Of a stretch of 57,829 nucleotides of DNA, positions 24,723 through 32,436 are shown piece after piece. A program made the position numbers and the translations under genes. Numbering within the stretch: position 1 is the first letter of the stretch; each line of letters begins with the position of its first letter. Under the pieces are notes generated by a model. The model saw nothing but the letters and a program-made list of their open reading frames with translations. It made no database searches and was not told the origin of the DNA. Origin of the DNA: Chloroflexota bacterium (GTDB taxonomy: Bacteria > Chloroflexota > Anaerolineae > B4-G1); NCBI GenBank assembly GCA_024232355.1, contig JAAEPW010000741.1, positions 1-57,829 of the forward strand, in the 5' to 3' direction.

Positions 24723-25073
24723 ATGAACGCAATGGAACAAGAGCAGCTTGCCCTCGATTTCCTGGGCTGGCATCAAGTCCAGGTCGAGATTGGCGTAGGT
24801 CCAAGCTGGCGCAACCGCGACGGGGTGGCCGTGACGATGCCCGCGCCCGACTCGGACGAATGGGCGGCGATCCTCAAGGCGGAACTGAGGCGGCGCGGGA
24901 TACAATACTCACTTGACTGGTCGCCGGATGTCTCGTGGGATAGCCCCCACGACGTTCACATGGCCCGCATCGTATCGCCGGAAAGGGTATGGGGGCCACG
25001 ATCCTACGGCGAGACCGAGGCGGCGGCGCTAATGCTGGCGGTCGCCGGACTGCCAGCGCGGAAACGAGAGTGA
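24723..25073 (+). CDS. Conserved hypothetical protein, paralogue of 29153-29509
   Basis: 116 residues. Shares with the gene at 29.2 kb the words DFLGWHQV/SFLDWHQV, SDEWAA, KAELRRRGIQ/KQELRQRHIR, DWSP and YGETEAAA over its whole length. Probably an ancient duplication within the genome. Alpha/beta, no catalytic motif is recognised. ATG preceded by GGGGGTAGAG. Confidence 0.75.
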   Translation: MNAMEQEQLALDFLGWHQVQVEIGVGPSWRNRDGVAVTMPAPDSDEWAAILKAELRRRGIQYSLDWSPDVSWDSPHDVHMARIVSPERVWGPRSYGETEAAALMLAVAGLPARKRE

Positions 25074-25174
25074 GGCAATCGGCTGGCCCGGCGCGATAGC
25101 GGCGGCGCGCCTGCTTGCGGCTATGCCCGTGCCAGCCGAGTGTATTCTATCAAATAAGGGGGGAAAGGTCAACA

Positions 25175-25489
25175 ATGAGTAAATCAGACGGCGAGCAATC
25201 CCTTGCCTTTCAGATCGAGGCCCTGGGGCTGCCAGAGCCAGAACGAGAGCACCGCTTTGCACCCCCTCGGCGCTGGCGCTTTGACTTTGCATGGCCCGCA
25301 CGCAACCTGGCCGCCGAGGTCGAGGGCGGAACCTGGGCGCGGGGCAGACATACCAGGGGCGCGGGCTTTGAGAAGGATTGCGAAAAGTACAATGAGGCGG
25401 CGTTGCTTGGCTGGACCGTTCTCAGATTCACGACGCAGATGGTCAACGACGGGCGCGCTCTGGAGACGATAGAGCGCGCAATAAAATAA
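25175..25489 (+). CDS. Small PD-(D/E)XK-like nuclease candidate
   Basis: 104 residues from the ATG at 25175. The core RRWRFDFAWPARNLAAEVEGG, followed by FEKDCEKYNEAALLGWTVLRF, matches the D...E-x-E and helix layout of DUF559/Vsr-type or Holliday-junction-resolvase-like nucleases (Asp in RFDFAWP, then EVEG). It lies in the replication-recombination segment, so processing of branched DNA or recombination intermediates is likely. The roughly 100-base gap upstream contains nothing clear. Confidence 0.6.
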   Translation: MSKSDGEQSLAFQIEALGLPEPEREHRFAPPRRWRFDFAWPARNLAAEVEGGTWARGRHTRGAGFEKDCEKYNEAALLGWTVLRFTTQMVNDGRALETIERAIK

Positions 25490-25499
25490 GGAGAATCCA

Positions 25500-25682
25500 A
25501 TGGGTCCAACAGTAGTAAGCTGTGACGCGTGCGGATCAACCTTTGACACCGACGATGGCAGAGTGCCGGAACACGATTGCCCCGGCTATGACTACCGCAA
25601 TGTCCACGACCCCGACGTTGACGTCGTTTGCGGGATTTGCTATCGTGCTTTTGAGAATTGCATCTGCCCCCCTCGTGAATAG
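25500..25682 (+). CDS. Small zinc-binding protein
   Basis: 60 residues. CDACGSTF and CGICYRAFENCIC give two zinc knuckles with an acidic linker between. AAGGAGAATCCA precedes the ATG. Last gene before a new promoter region. Function unknown. Confidence 0.7.
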   Translation: MGPTVVSCDACGSTFDTDDGRVPEHDCPGYDYRNVHDPDVDVVCGICYRAFENCICPPRE

Positions 25683-25693
25683 CCCCCCCCGGT

Positions 25694-25780
25694 TTATCCC
25701 AAGCGATTATCCCAAGCTTTCGACTTGGGATATTTGGGTATTGACAATATACTTACAATGTGCTACAATTGACAATATAT
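25694..25780 (+). promoter_or_regulatory. Promoter with a repeated operator cluster
   Basis: TTGACA (25741-25746), 17 bases, TACAAT (25764-25769). Upstream lie TTATCCCAAGC twice in direct orientation (25694-25704 and 25707-25717) and its inverse CTTGGGATA (25724-25732); the second and third form a 9-bp inverted repeat with a 7-base loop. TTGACAATATA occurs twice, at 25741 and 25770, the second over the start site. This looks like a regulated promoter with at least two regulator-binding motifs; the inverted repeat could also end the upstream unit. Confidence 0.75.
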
Positions 25781-25807
25781 AGCAATGGTCAACTATGAGG
25801 AGGCGAT

Positions 25808-26305
25808 ATGGGCGATACTATTTTTATCAGGGACACAAAGGCGCGCCGGGCGCAGCTAGACGAAATAGGCCGGCGCATAGGGCGAGAAGGCGACACGGAC
25901 AATGTGGATTTTGCCTTGTGTCTCACTCTCGCATTTCTAGGGCCGGTCGAACCGGGAGCAGCGCGGGTCTTTGACCTGTCGGCTGGCGGGCTGGCTGCCG
26001 TGCCAGATGTCGAGGCGCAAATGGATGTCTTGATCGAGAGTGCATGGGGCGCGGTCATGAGCACCGCTTCTTTGCAGGAAGCGCAAGGGCAGGCCAGGGA
26101 ACTCTTGAGGCTGGCCGTCTACGAGCGGACGGCGCACGCGCTATCGCGGCGCGACGGCGGCGATCCAGAGGAAACGGCGCAGGCGCTAATGGAAGCGCAC
26201 AGGGACGGGCATACCTCGTGGGCAGAAATGCAGTGTGGTGTGATGGTTGCCATGCACCTGGCGAGGTTGGACGCTATTGACAGATGGACAAAGGAGAGCG
26301 AATGA
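25808..26305 (+). CDS. Conserved hypothetical protein, first gene of the recombination operon
   Basis: 165 residues, ATG preceded by GAGGAGGCGAT, the best ribosome site of the region. Helical and acidic, no Cys motif. It is followed by exonuclease and RecT-like genes in the same direction and overlaps the former by four bases. It ends WTKESE, exactly like the next protein, because the junction DNA is duplicated. Confidence 0.7.
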   Translation: MGDTIFIRDTKARRAQLDEIGRRIGREGDTDNVDFALCLTLAFLGPVEPGAARVFDLSAGGLAAVPDVEAQMDVLIESAWGAVMSTASLQEAQGQARELLRLAVYERTAHALSRRDGGDPEETAQALMEAHRDGHTSWAEMQCGVMVAMHLARLDAIDRWTKESE

Positions 26306-27039
26306 GTAACAAATGGTTGGCCTTTGACATTGAGACGGCGCAGCCCGCCCCAGAGGATGGCACGGATTATGCCCTGGGCGTGACCTGCGCGGCGACGATG
26401 AGGACCGGCGACGACAAGCCGCTTTTGTGGGGCAACACGCCTAGAATAAGCGGGCGATATGCCGACAAGTTGACGCCGAGGCAGGTTTGCGAACTAGCGA
26501 ATTATTTAATCAGACATGCCAATGATGGCTATAGGGTGGCCGGGATCAACTCCCTGGGCTTTGACCTGCGCGTGCTGGCAGTGGAGAGTCAAGACCTCAT
26601 CACATTTGACAACCTGCGCGACCTGGCTTTATCCCATTATGACCCTGCTTTCCAGATGTTGGCCGAGCGGGGCTTTATGATTGGAATGAAAGCCCTGGGT
26701 GTTGGCCTGCGCTTGCAAGAGCAAAAGATGGCCGAGATGGACGGGCAAAAGGCCGTTGAGATGTGGGCGGGGAGCCGAGAGGATCAAGATAGGGTGCTGG
26801 AATATGTAGCCCAGGACGCCCGGACGACGCTGGCGATTATGGAGGCCATAGAGGAGCGCGGCCTTATTGTCTGGCAGACGAGGCGGGGCGCGATTTCATC
26901 TCATCGGCTGATGAGGGGCTTATTGCCCGTTAGCGATTGTCTGGCGTTGTCTTTGCCAGACACGGACTGGATGAGACGGCGCGGTTCTGAGCCGTGGCCG
27001 CGTGAGCGGTTTTCAGGATGGACAAAGGAGAGCGAATAG
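26302..27039 (+). CDS. DEDD-type 3'-5' exonuclease
   Basis: 245 residues from the ATG at 26302 after AAGGAGAG. Exo I is FDIETA (residues 7-12), Exo II is GINSLGFDLRVL near residue 88, Exo III is YVAQDARTTL near residue 170, giving the DEDDy set Asp, Glu, Asp, Asp with Tyr. This is the polymerase-proofreading fold without a polymerase domain. Next to a RecT-like gene it may act as the recombination exonuclease or in repair. Confidence 0.75.
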   Translation: MSNKWLAFDIETAQPAPEDGTDYALGVTCAATMRTGDDKPLLWGNTPRISGRYADKLTPRQVCELANYLIRHANDGYRVAGINSLGFDLRVLAVESQDLITFDNLRDLALSHYDPAFQMLAERGFMIGMKALGVGLRLQEQKMAEMDGQKAVEMWAGSREDQDRVLEYVAQDARTTLAIMEAIEERGLIVWQTRRGAISSHRLMRGLLPVSDCLALSLPDTDWMRRRGSEPWPRERFSGWTKESE

Positions 27040-27927
27040 ATGACAAACCAATCAACGGCGCTCGTAACGCGCCAGATGGCCGACACGCTGACGGTAGCCG
27101 AGCACCTGGCGCAGTCGGGTTTCTTCAGTGATGCAAGGCAGATGAGCCAGGCAGTCACCAAAGTCCTAGCCGGGCAAGAGTTGGGTCTAGGGCCGGTTGC
27201 CAGCATGACTGGCATTTACATCATAAACAACAAGGTCGCCCTGTCGGCTAACATCCTATCAGCCCTGGTGAAGCGCCATTCGGTCTATGATTATCGGGTG
27301 CGGTCACATTCCGCACAGGAATGTACGCTTGTTTTCTACCAGGGAGAGCATGAGATTGGCGTTAGCTCGTTTACCTGGGACGACGCCACGACGGCGGGGT
27401 TGACGGGGGGAAAGAATAGCCATACCTGGAAAAAGTACCCACGAAATATGCTTTTCGCCCGCGCTGTGTCCAACGGCGTCAAGTGGTTTTGTCCTGATGT
27501 GATGGCCGGTGCGCCTGTCTACACCCCTGACGAACTGGGGGCGACGGTGGACGGCGAGGGCGCGGTTATCCCTGGGGAATATACCGAGACCGGGCCGGGG
27601 CGCGAACTTCCTCAAGTCGTCGTAGATGTTGACAGCATCAAGTGGGCGTTGGCGCAACAGGTCAACGGCGGCGAGAAATTTATGTGCCAGGCCAACCGGG
27701 CCAACCTGCTCTACATCAAGAAAGAATCGCATCAATACAGCGAGGATGTCCTAGAGGCGGCGCTTATTCTGTTACACGAGGATGCCACCGAGATCCGCGC
27801 CGACCTGGAAGGATGGGAAGCCGACTTGCACGCGGCGATAGAGGCGGGCGACTTGCCGACGCAAGAGGAAAGGGGCAGCGCCCTACCGGATGAGGCATAC
27901 GGCCACGACTTGCCGCCCACGGCATAG
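27040..27927 (+). CDS. RecT-like single-strand annealing protein
   Basis: 295 residues. The order EHLAQSGFF, VLAGQELGLGPVASMTGIYII, NNKVALSANILSALVKRH, then WKKYPRNMLFARAVSNG and CPDVMAGAPVYTPDEL is the conserved path of phage RecT family proteins (helix, GxELGL, anchor strand, yP..ml.aRa, PDv..G.yt.eE). It anneals single strands in phage recombination. The start directly follows the exonuclease stop. Confidence 0.8.
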   Translation: MTNQSTALVTRQMADTLTVAEHLAQSGFFSDARQMSQAVTKVLAGQELGLGPVASMTGIYIINNKVALSANILSALVKRHSVYDYRVRSHSAQECTLVFYQGEHEIGVSSFTWDDATTAGLTGGKNSHTWKKYPRNMLFARAVSNGVKWFCPDVMAGAPVYTPDELGATVDGEGAVIPGEYTETGPGRELPQVVVDVDSIKWALAQQVNGGEKFMCQANRANLLYIKKESHQYSEDVLEAALILLHEDATEIRADLEGWEADLHAAIEAGDLPTQEERGSALPDEAYGHDLPPTA

Positions 27928-27988
27928 CCAACAACTCAGAGCAACCCCGGCGGCGGCCGCGGTCGTCGCCGGGGGAAGGGGAGAGAGA

Positions 27989-28210
27989 ATGCAAACCATT
28001 ATATGGCGGTTTTGGGACGAACGCGACGAGTTCGTCGAGGCGCTGACCAGCTATCTGGTCGAGGAGAACTTCAAAAAAGACTATCTACAAGCGATTGTTA
28101 CCATTGCAACGATGCTCAATTACTCAAAAGAGTCAGAGCAAGCGATACTGGCATTTAGCGAACTGCTGGCCGTGTGTCCGTGTCGGGAATTAACCGAGGC
28201 GGCGCAATGA
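27989..28210 (+). CDS. Small helical protein
   Basis: 73 residues from the ATG at 27989 after GGGGAGAG. Almost fully helical and acidic, ends VCPCRELTEAAQ. Four-base overlap with the next gene. No family is recognised; coupled to a membrane protein gene. Confidence 0.6.
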   Translation: MQTIIWRFWDERDEFVEALTSYLVEENFKKDYLQAIVTIATMLNYSKESEQAILAFSELLAVCPCRELTEAAQ

Positions 28211-28929
28211 CCCTGACCGCCCAACTCAACCGCCTGGAGTCGGCGCTTGTCGAGGTCGCCAGCAAGACCGGGCCGCTCCTGGCCCCGGTCCCAACGGCAT
28301 ACATCGCGTACGATAGGACGGTTGAACACCTTGACTGGCCCCCCGGCATTGGCTTTGTGGCCGCCGTCGTTATCGAGTGCCTGGGATTGGCGTCAACGTC
28401 GCTGGCCCTGGCGCTGTGGGACTATCGCAAATCCAAGCGCAAATCGGACCCCCCTGCTCCACTGGGCCTGGCGCTGGTCCTGGTTGCCGTCTATTTCGTC
28501 GCTATCATTGCCCTGACGGTGGCCCTGGACATCGTGTCCAGCTTGGCCCGCTTTGCGCCCGCGCTTTTCCCCGCCCTGAGCCTGGCGGGCGTCTCGGTGC
28601 TGGCGATTCGAATAGACCACCGGGAGCGACTGGCGGCCATTGCAAGGGAAAAGACACAACGGCGAGAGAGGCGCAAGCGCCCAGTGGTCGACCGGCAAGC
28701 GCCCGGTGTTGAAAAAAGCGCCCGGTGGGCGGACAGGTGGGCGACGATGGGCGCTTTTTTGCAGGATGTGAGCAATGATCCGTCTATTGTGGACGGGATG
28801 AGCGGCGTGCAATTCGCTCGCATGACCGGTAAGCCCGGCTCGACTGCCCGGCGCTGGCTTGCGGCGGCGCGGCAGAACGGGCGCATTCGTGTCCTGGCGG
28901 CGCAAGAGATGGGAGAACAAGAGAAATGA
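28207..28929 (+). CDS. Membrane protein with C-terminal helix-turn-helix
   Basis: 240 residues. Three or four membrane spans: around residues 49-74 (GFVAAVVIECLGLASTSLAL region), 92-112 (LGLALVLVAVYFVAIIAL) and 115-140. A basic, charged linker follows (RRERRKRPVVDRQ), then a cytosolic domain SGVQFARMTGKPGSTARRWL that resembles a helix-turn-helix. A DNA-binding domain on a membrane anchor suggests a sensor, an exclusion factor or DNA tethering. The family is not recognised. Confidence 0.6.
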   Translation: MTLTAQLNRLESALVEVASKTGPLLAPVPTAYIAYDRTVEHLDWPPGIGFVAAVVIECLGLASTSLALALWDYRKSKRKSDPPAPLGLALVLVAVYFVAIIALTVALDIVSSLARFAPALFPALSLAGVSVLAIRIDHRERLAAIAREKTQRRERRKRPVVDRQAPGVEKSARWADRWATMGAFLQDVSNDPSIVDGMSGVQFARMTGKPGSTARRWLAAARQNGRIRVLAAQEMGEQEK

Positions 28930-29147
28930 ACGCGACGATAGCAACTCAAACATACCCCAGGCCAACGTGTCCAGAGTGCGGCGGGGACATGGTACTGCGG
29001 AGGCCAAGACGCCATCAGGATTGGGATGTGTTCTGGGGATGTAAAAACTATCCGGGCTGCCGAGGCAGCCGCAAGATAGGCGTTGACGGCAAGCCGGTAT
29101 ATTACGAGCGCGATGCCCCAGTGTGGGCGTCGGGACAATGGGAGTAG
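28926..29147 (+). CDS. Topoisomerase-type zinc ribbon protein
   Basis: 73 residues. CPECGGDMVLRR followed by FWGCKNYPGCRGSRKI is the C4 zinc finger found at the end of type IA topoisomerases and in stand-alone DNA-binding proteins. Four-base overlap with the upstream gene. Likely binds single-stranded DNA. Confidence 0.75.
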   Translation: MNATIATQTYPRPTCPECGGDMVLRRPRRHQDWDVFWGCKNYPGCRGSRKIGVDGKPVYYERDAPVWASGQWE

Positions 29148-29152
29148 TAGTG

Positions 29153-29509
29153 ATGCAAGAAAAAACACCGGCTATTCTACAAGAGGAAATTGCCTATAGT
29201 TTTCTCGACTGGCATCAAGTGCCGGTCGCCGCCGATGTTGACCCATGCGCCTTTGAGTGGCGCGATAGCGGCACAATGGTGACAATGCCCCTGCCCAACT
29301 CCGACGAATGGGCGGCGCTCATGAAGCAGGAATTGAGACAACGCCATATCCGGCACATAATTGACTGGTCGCCGACTTGCGCGAGAGAGGTGCAGTACAT
29401 GACCCGGATTGCACCGCCCGGCGGTGAATGGGGGCAGCGACACTATGGCGAGACCGAAGCGGCGGCGTGGATGGCGGCGGTGCTAAAAATGAGTGAGGGA
29501 GAGCAATGA
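29153..29509 (+). CDS. Conserved hypothetical protein, paralogue of 24723-25073
   Basis: 118 residues from the ATG at 29153. Clearly related to the protein at 24.7 kb (LDWHQVPV, NSDEWAALMKQELRQR, IIDWSP, HYGETEAAAWM). Having two copies in one genome suggests a recurrent accessory role, perhaps against a host system; no function known. Confidence 0.75.
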   Translation: MQEKTPAILQEEIAYSFLDWHQVPVAADVDPCAFEWRDSGTMVTMPLPNSDEWAALMKQELRQRHIRHIIDWSPTCAREVQYMTRIAPPGGEWGQRHYGETEAAAWMAAVLKMSEGEQ

Positions 29510-29766
29510 ACAAACAAGAGCTTTTTGACGGGTTGATCGGCACGGGCGGGGGCAACTATGATTTGGACGGCGTAGGGGAAATTATCCGTGCGTTACTTGA
29601 GTCGGGTTCACCTGAGAATCTTTACTATGCGCTGGAAATCGTACACGCCAATGGGGCAGTCGAGGCGACGGCATACGCGAAAAGCCGCGCCGATAGCGCA
29701 CACCAAACGGCGCTGCAACTGCGCCATGCAATGTTGAGAATGGCGACGGGGAGAGGTGAGCAATGA
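29506..29766 (+). CDS. Small hypothetical protein
   Basis: 86 residues, four-base overlap with both neighbours. Helical; contains GGGNYDLDGVGEIIRALL and a central AYAKSRADSAHQTALQLRHAM stretch. GAGGGAGAGC precedes the ATG. No family. Confidence 0.65.
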   Translation: MNKQELFDGLIGTGGGNYDLDGVGEIIRALLESGSPENLYYALEIVHANGAVEATAYAKSRADSAHQTALQLRHAMLRMATGRGEQ

Positions 29767-29879
29767 ACGTTGACGAAAAACGGCTGGAGTACAAACTCGA
29801 CGCCACGCGCCGGGGGTGGGCAATAGCCGAGGCCGAATTGAACGTGTTAAAGAATGGAGAGATAGATAATGAATCCTGA
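29763..29879 (+). CDS. 38-residue peptide in the coupled gene chain
   Basis: MNVDEKRLEYKLDATRRGW at the start, then AIAEAELNVLKNGE: a single amphipathic helix. It overlaps the gene before by four bases and the gene after by eleven, and has GGGAGAGGTGAG upstream. The overlaps on both sides support it as a real gene. Confidence 0.55.
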   Translation: MNVDEKRLEYKLDATRRGWAIAEAELNVLKNGEIDNES

Positions 29880-30075
29880 CGAATATATCCAAGCGGGCAT
29901 TATAGACTTGTTCACTGTTGCTGCCACTCAAGCCGCAAAAGATGCCGAAACACCAGAAGATGCGGCATTTATTCCCCTGGCGATGTTTGAGGCGCAGACG
30001 TTTATGTTGAAAGCGTGGCGTCGGTTTGTTGAGCAGCATAGCGGGGACGAAACGCCAGAGGTGACCAATGGCTGA
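29869..30075 (+). CDS. Small hypothetical protein
   Basis: 68 residues, ATG preceded by GGAGAGATAG. Acidic and helical (FTVAATQAAKDAETPEDAAF). Overlaps the next gene by eight bases. No family. Confidence 0.65.
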   Translation: MNPDEYIQAGIIDLFTVAATQAAKDAETPEDAAFIPLAMFEAQTFMLKAWRRFVEQHSGDETPEVTNG

Positions 30076-30361
30076 CCTCCCTCACTCACTCCCCCCCGAC
30101 TGGCAACCGTCCATCCCCGGCGGCGAGACTCGCCCCGACCGCTATCTCTACTATGTCGGCAACACAAAGCGCGCACTTTGCATGTTGTGCGCTCGTGACC
30201 TGCGCAAACGAAAGTTGCAGGTATATTTCCAATCAGATCATCCCGAAACGGACTCGATGTGTGATGGGTGTGGGGCGGGTGGCGAGACTGATAAAAAGCA
30301 GCGCGGGCGTGAGGCGGAATATAAAAATGAAACGGGTGACAGACAGTTGCCATTATTATAA
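30068..30361 (+). CDS. Zinc-finger protein, last gene of the rightward early block
   Basis: 97 residues. CMLC near residue 37 and CDGCGAG near 66 form a zinc site, with a basic stretch RDLRKRKLQVYF in between. The gene ends at a bidirectional terminator and faces the leftward block. Function unknown. Confidence 0.65.
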   Translation: MADLPHSLPPDWQPSIPGGETRPDRYLYYVGNTKRALCMLCARDLRKRKLQVYFQSDHPETDSMCDGCGAGGETDKKQRGREAEYKNETGDRQLPLL

Positions 30362-30398
30362 AAAGCGGCGCAGGGTCTATAACTCTGTGCCGCTTTTT
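30360..30398. terminator. Bidirectional intrinsic terminator
   Basis: A run of As, GCGGCGCAG (30365-30373), an 11-base loop, CTGTGCCGC (30385-30393), then TTTTT. The 9-bp stem has one G-U pair and is flanked by As on one side and Ts on the other, so it can stop both the rightward block ending at 30361 and the leftward one ending at 30412. Confidence 0.9.
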
Positions 30399-30411
30399 GC
30401 ATTCCCGCAGC

Positions 30412-30654
30412 CTACTCTACCGTGTAACTTTTTTCAAAGATCGCTCTGTCACAGGGGTACATTTCTCCCTCAACGCCAACGATTAAAAAGTCGCCCCTTT
30501 TGCCGTCCATTGTTCCTTCCAGGGTTTCAACCTGGAACTTCTCCGGCATTTCATAGGCTGTTATCACTATCGGTCTTTTAGTTGCTCGCAGAGGTGTGGG
30601 TAACTCTCCTTCTATATGATGGGAGCCATCTGGGTTTCTCGTGATTTTTATCAT
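30412..30654 (-). CDS. Small conserved phage protein (PGDF-type, UPF-like)
   Basis: 80 residues from the second ATG (30654), chosen because AAGGAG is 9 bases upstream; the first ATG at 30663 touches that site. The C-terminal run KRGDFLIVGVEGEMYPC, then FEKSYTVE, matches a small protein found widely in phages (PGDY-IV-GVKGE-YPC-...FEKTYE). Role unknown. Last gene of the leftward operon. Confidence 0.75.
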   Translation of the reverse strand: MIKITRNPDGSHHIEGELPTPLRATKRPIVITAYEMPEKFQVETLEGTMDGKRGDFLIVGVEGEMYPCDRAIFEKSYTVE

Positions 30655-30699
30655 TGGTTTCATCTCCTTATGTGATTAGATGCGGCTGCTTTTTACGTT

Positions 30700-31185
30700 C
30701 TACTTGTTCAAGGCGATAGCCTCAACGTCCAATCTCAACCCGCCAGCCTTCAGCACCCACCCGCCGCCGATTTTCAACCCACGCTTGACCAGTACGGCGT
30801 TTAGTTCATCGCATAAATTCTCCAACCCGCTCGCCCTGCTCGTTTTCACCACCGCCGGCGTCAATGTGGCATCTACCCGCCCGTGCCAGGATTTTGACGG
30901 GCCTAGAGAAACCACAGAGAACGGTTGATTGAACCACGAACGTCTCTTGAAATCGTTGATTGACTCCTGGAGTAGGCCCGGCTGGCAATCGTAGAAAACA
31001 ATACTGATGGGCGACAATCCAGCGCGGTTTATTTCAGTGCGCACGCGGGGCAGTTCGCCCGTGAGCATACGCGAATAGTCATGGCGTATCTTGCCATTGG
31101 TTGCGGCAAGCTCGAAGGTTGCAAGTGTGTTAAACACTATAGTTCCCAGCTCAGCAACCGAAAATCTACGATGCTGGGCAAGCAA
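30700..31185 (-). CDS. Hypothetical protein of the leftward operon
   Basis: 161 residues from a TTG at 31185, with AGAGG just before; an internal ATG at 31068 is the alternative. Alpha/beta (ISIVFYDCQPGLL, FNQPFSVVSLGPSKSWHG). It overlaps the upstream gene by about 49 bases. No family is recognised. Confidence 0.5.
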   Translation of the reverse strand: MLAQHRRFSVAELGTIVFNTLATFELAATNGKIRHDYSRMLTGELPRVRTEINRAGLSPISIVFYDCQPGLLQESINDFKRRSWFNQPFSVVSLGPSKSWHGRVDATLTPAVVKTSRASGLENLCDELNAVLVKRGLKIGGGWVLKAGGLRLDVEAIALNK

Positions 31186-31436
31186 ACATCCTCTTGTGAC
31201 ATGCCCCAGGTGTGTGGCACAACGCCAAACGCCAGGGCCACTTTGGTGAGAGCATCCCGGTAGCCCTGGCGATAAATGCGCAGATGGTCAACCAATTCAT
31301 CATCGTCAAGTTGTTGGCCGTTTTGCATGGCCTTTTCGATTTCTTCGTTGACCAACGCCACTGTTCCTTCACTCGCAATGTCTGCATCGCCTAAAACTCT
31401 GGCGACAGCTTCCCTAGTGGGAATGTCCATTTTCAT
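31137..31436 (-). CDS. Hypothetical protein of the leftward operon
   Basis: 99 residues from the ATG at 31436 (or 31430), after TTGAGGC. Helical and acidic in the centre (NEEIEKAMQNGQQLDDDELVDHL). C-terminal part aromatic. No motif. The bases before it to 31522 contain a run of GGTGG/CCACC repeats and no gene. Confidence 0.55.
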   Translation of the reverse strand: MKMDIPTREAVARVLGDADIASEGTVALVNEEIEKAMQNGQQLDDDELVDHLRIYRQGYRDALTKVALAFGVVPHTWGMSQEDVCLPSIVDFRLLSWEL

Positions 31437-31522
31437 TTTTTGCCTCAATTTGGTGGTGGTCGGTGGTGGTGGGTGGACCCCGTTCACCAAAAACCACCCT
31501 GTTTTACCCGTGGGGCAGGGGG

Positions 31523-32218
31523 CTAATAATACTCTGCCAGCCAGTCGCGCCCGCGATGGGTGAATAGATACGTATTGTTCGCGGTGTCTTCAATAAGACC
31601 CGCCTGCTCAAGAATCTTTTGCGCCTGCCCCACGCGCTCCCCGAACGGCCTGCCTAGCTTGCGCTTTGAAAACGCTTTATCTTTGGCGTCTTTGCTGCGA
31701 TTGGAAAAATATAGGCGTGCCGTTTCCTGGATCATTTTATCAATCAGTGAGATTTTGACATCTGGCAAGAGAGTGATAAAGCCAAAGCCCCCCGCCTTTT
31801 TAGGGTAGGAGATGGGCTTGCCGCATTCGCTGGCGCTGATGACCTCTTGCGCTGGCATTTCCGGGCCTGCCACAAAAGTGTAATCTTTGTACAGCTTCCA
31901 GCCCACGACGACCGCGCCAACCAGAAAGCCTGAAGCTGCCCCCAATGGTATCAGGCCAGCGGCGGCTTCACTCGACTGATGAAAAACAGTGCTGGCAAAT
32001 ATCCCAAGCGCCGCGCCACAACCGCCGCCAAGCCCGGTGAACAGCCCAGTAAATCCCAGCCCGGTGAAAATATCGCCCGGCGTGATTGTGCCGTCAACGC
32101 CCGACTGGGCCAGAAGCGCAGAGAGAAACGTGCTGCGTTGATTGCCAGCGGCGACGGTTTTCAGTTGAGCTATATCGGCGCGCAGTTCCGCTACTTGTTC
32201 GTAGGTTGCAAAGGTCAT
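31523..32218 (-). CDS. Membrane protein with C-terminal winged helix
   Basis: 231 residues. Coiled-coil start (YEQVAELRADIAQLKTVAAG), then two glycine-rich membrane spans at about 50-75 (TGLGFTGLFTGLGGGCGAA) and 88-107. The C-terminal LGRPFGERVGQAQKILEQAG, then TANNTYLFTHRGRDWLAEY is a winged-helix pattern. Second membrane protein of this phage with a DNA-binding-like domain at its cytosolic end. Overlaps the upstream gene by four bases. Confidence 0.6.
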   Translation of the reverse strand: MTFATYEQVAELRADIAQLKTVAAGNQRSTFLSALLAQSGVDGTITPGDIFTGLGFTGLFTGLGGGCGAALGIFASTVFHQSSEAAAGLIPLGAASGFLVGAVVVGWKLYKDYTFVAGPEMPAQEVISASECGKPISYPKKAGGFGFITLLPDVKISLIDKMIQETARLYFSNRSKDAKDKAFSKRKLGRPFGERVGQAQKILEQAGLIEDTANNTYLFTHRGRDWLAEYY

Positions 32219-32436
32219 TTGTCTGTACGCCCTCGCTCCAATCGAGCCAGCTTGTCCCCCGTGCCAGGCGGGTGAACCTCAAAGTCACCGCCCGCAGATA
32301 GCACTATCAACTCCGGGTCGCCATGCCAGAGGACAATCATCAGACCGCCGCAAGAGCGCACGCGGTCGCTCTGTTTTTTAGTTGACAGACCGCTCCACTC
32401 ACTGGCGGGGATTTGGGGGATTTCTGTATTTTCCAT
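32215..32436 (-). CDS. First gene of the leftward operon, probably leaderless
   Basis: 73 residues. The ATG at 32436 lies only about 9 bases after the -10 box, within 0-4 bases of the predicted transcript start, and no ribosome site is possible. The protein has beta strands (GGLMIVLWHGDPELIVLSAGG). Function unknown. It is followed by the membrane protein gene with a four-base overlap. Confidence 0.6.
   Translation of the reverse strand: MENTEIPQIPASEWSGLSTKKQSDRVRSCGGLMIVLWHGDPELIVLSAGGDFEVHPPGTGDKLARLERGRTDK

Noticed and set aside
28491..29168. 225-residue antisense frame opposite the membrane protein gene
   Set aside because: It is a shadow of the rightward gene chain with four-base overlaps and has no ribosome site or recognisable domain.
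31430..31500. GGTGG/CCACC repeats as a CRISPR or satellite array
   Set aside because: Only a short low-complexity run of about 30 bases without spacers or equal repeat units.
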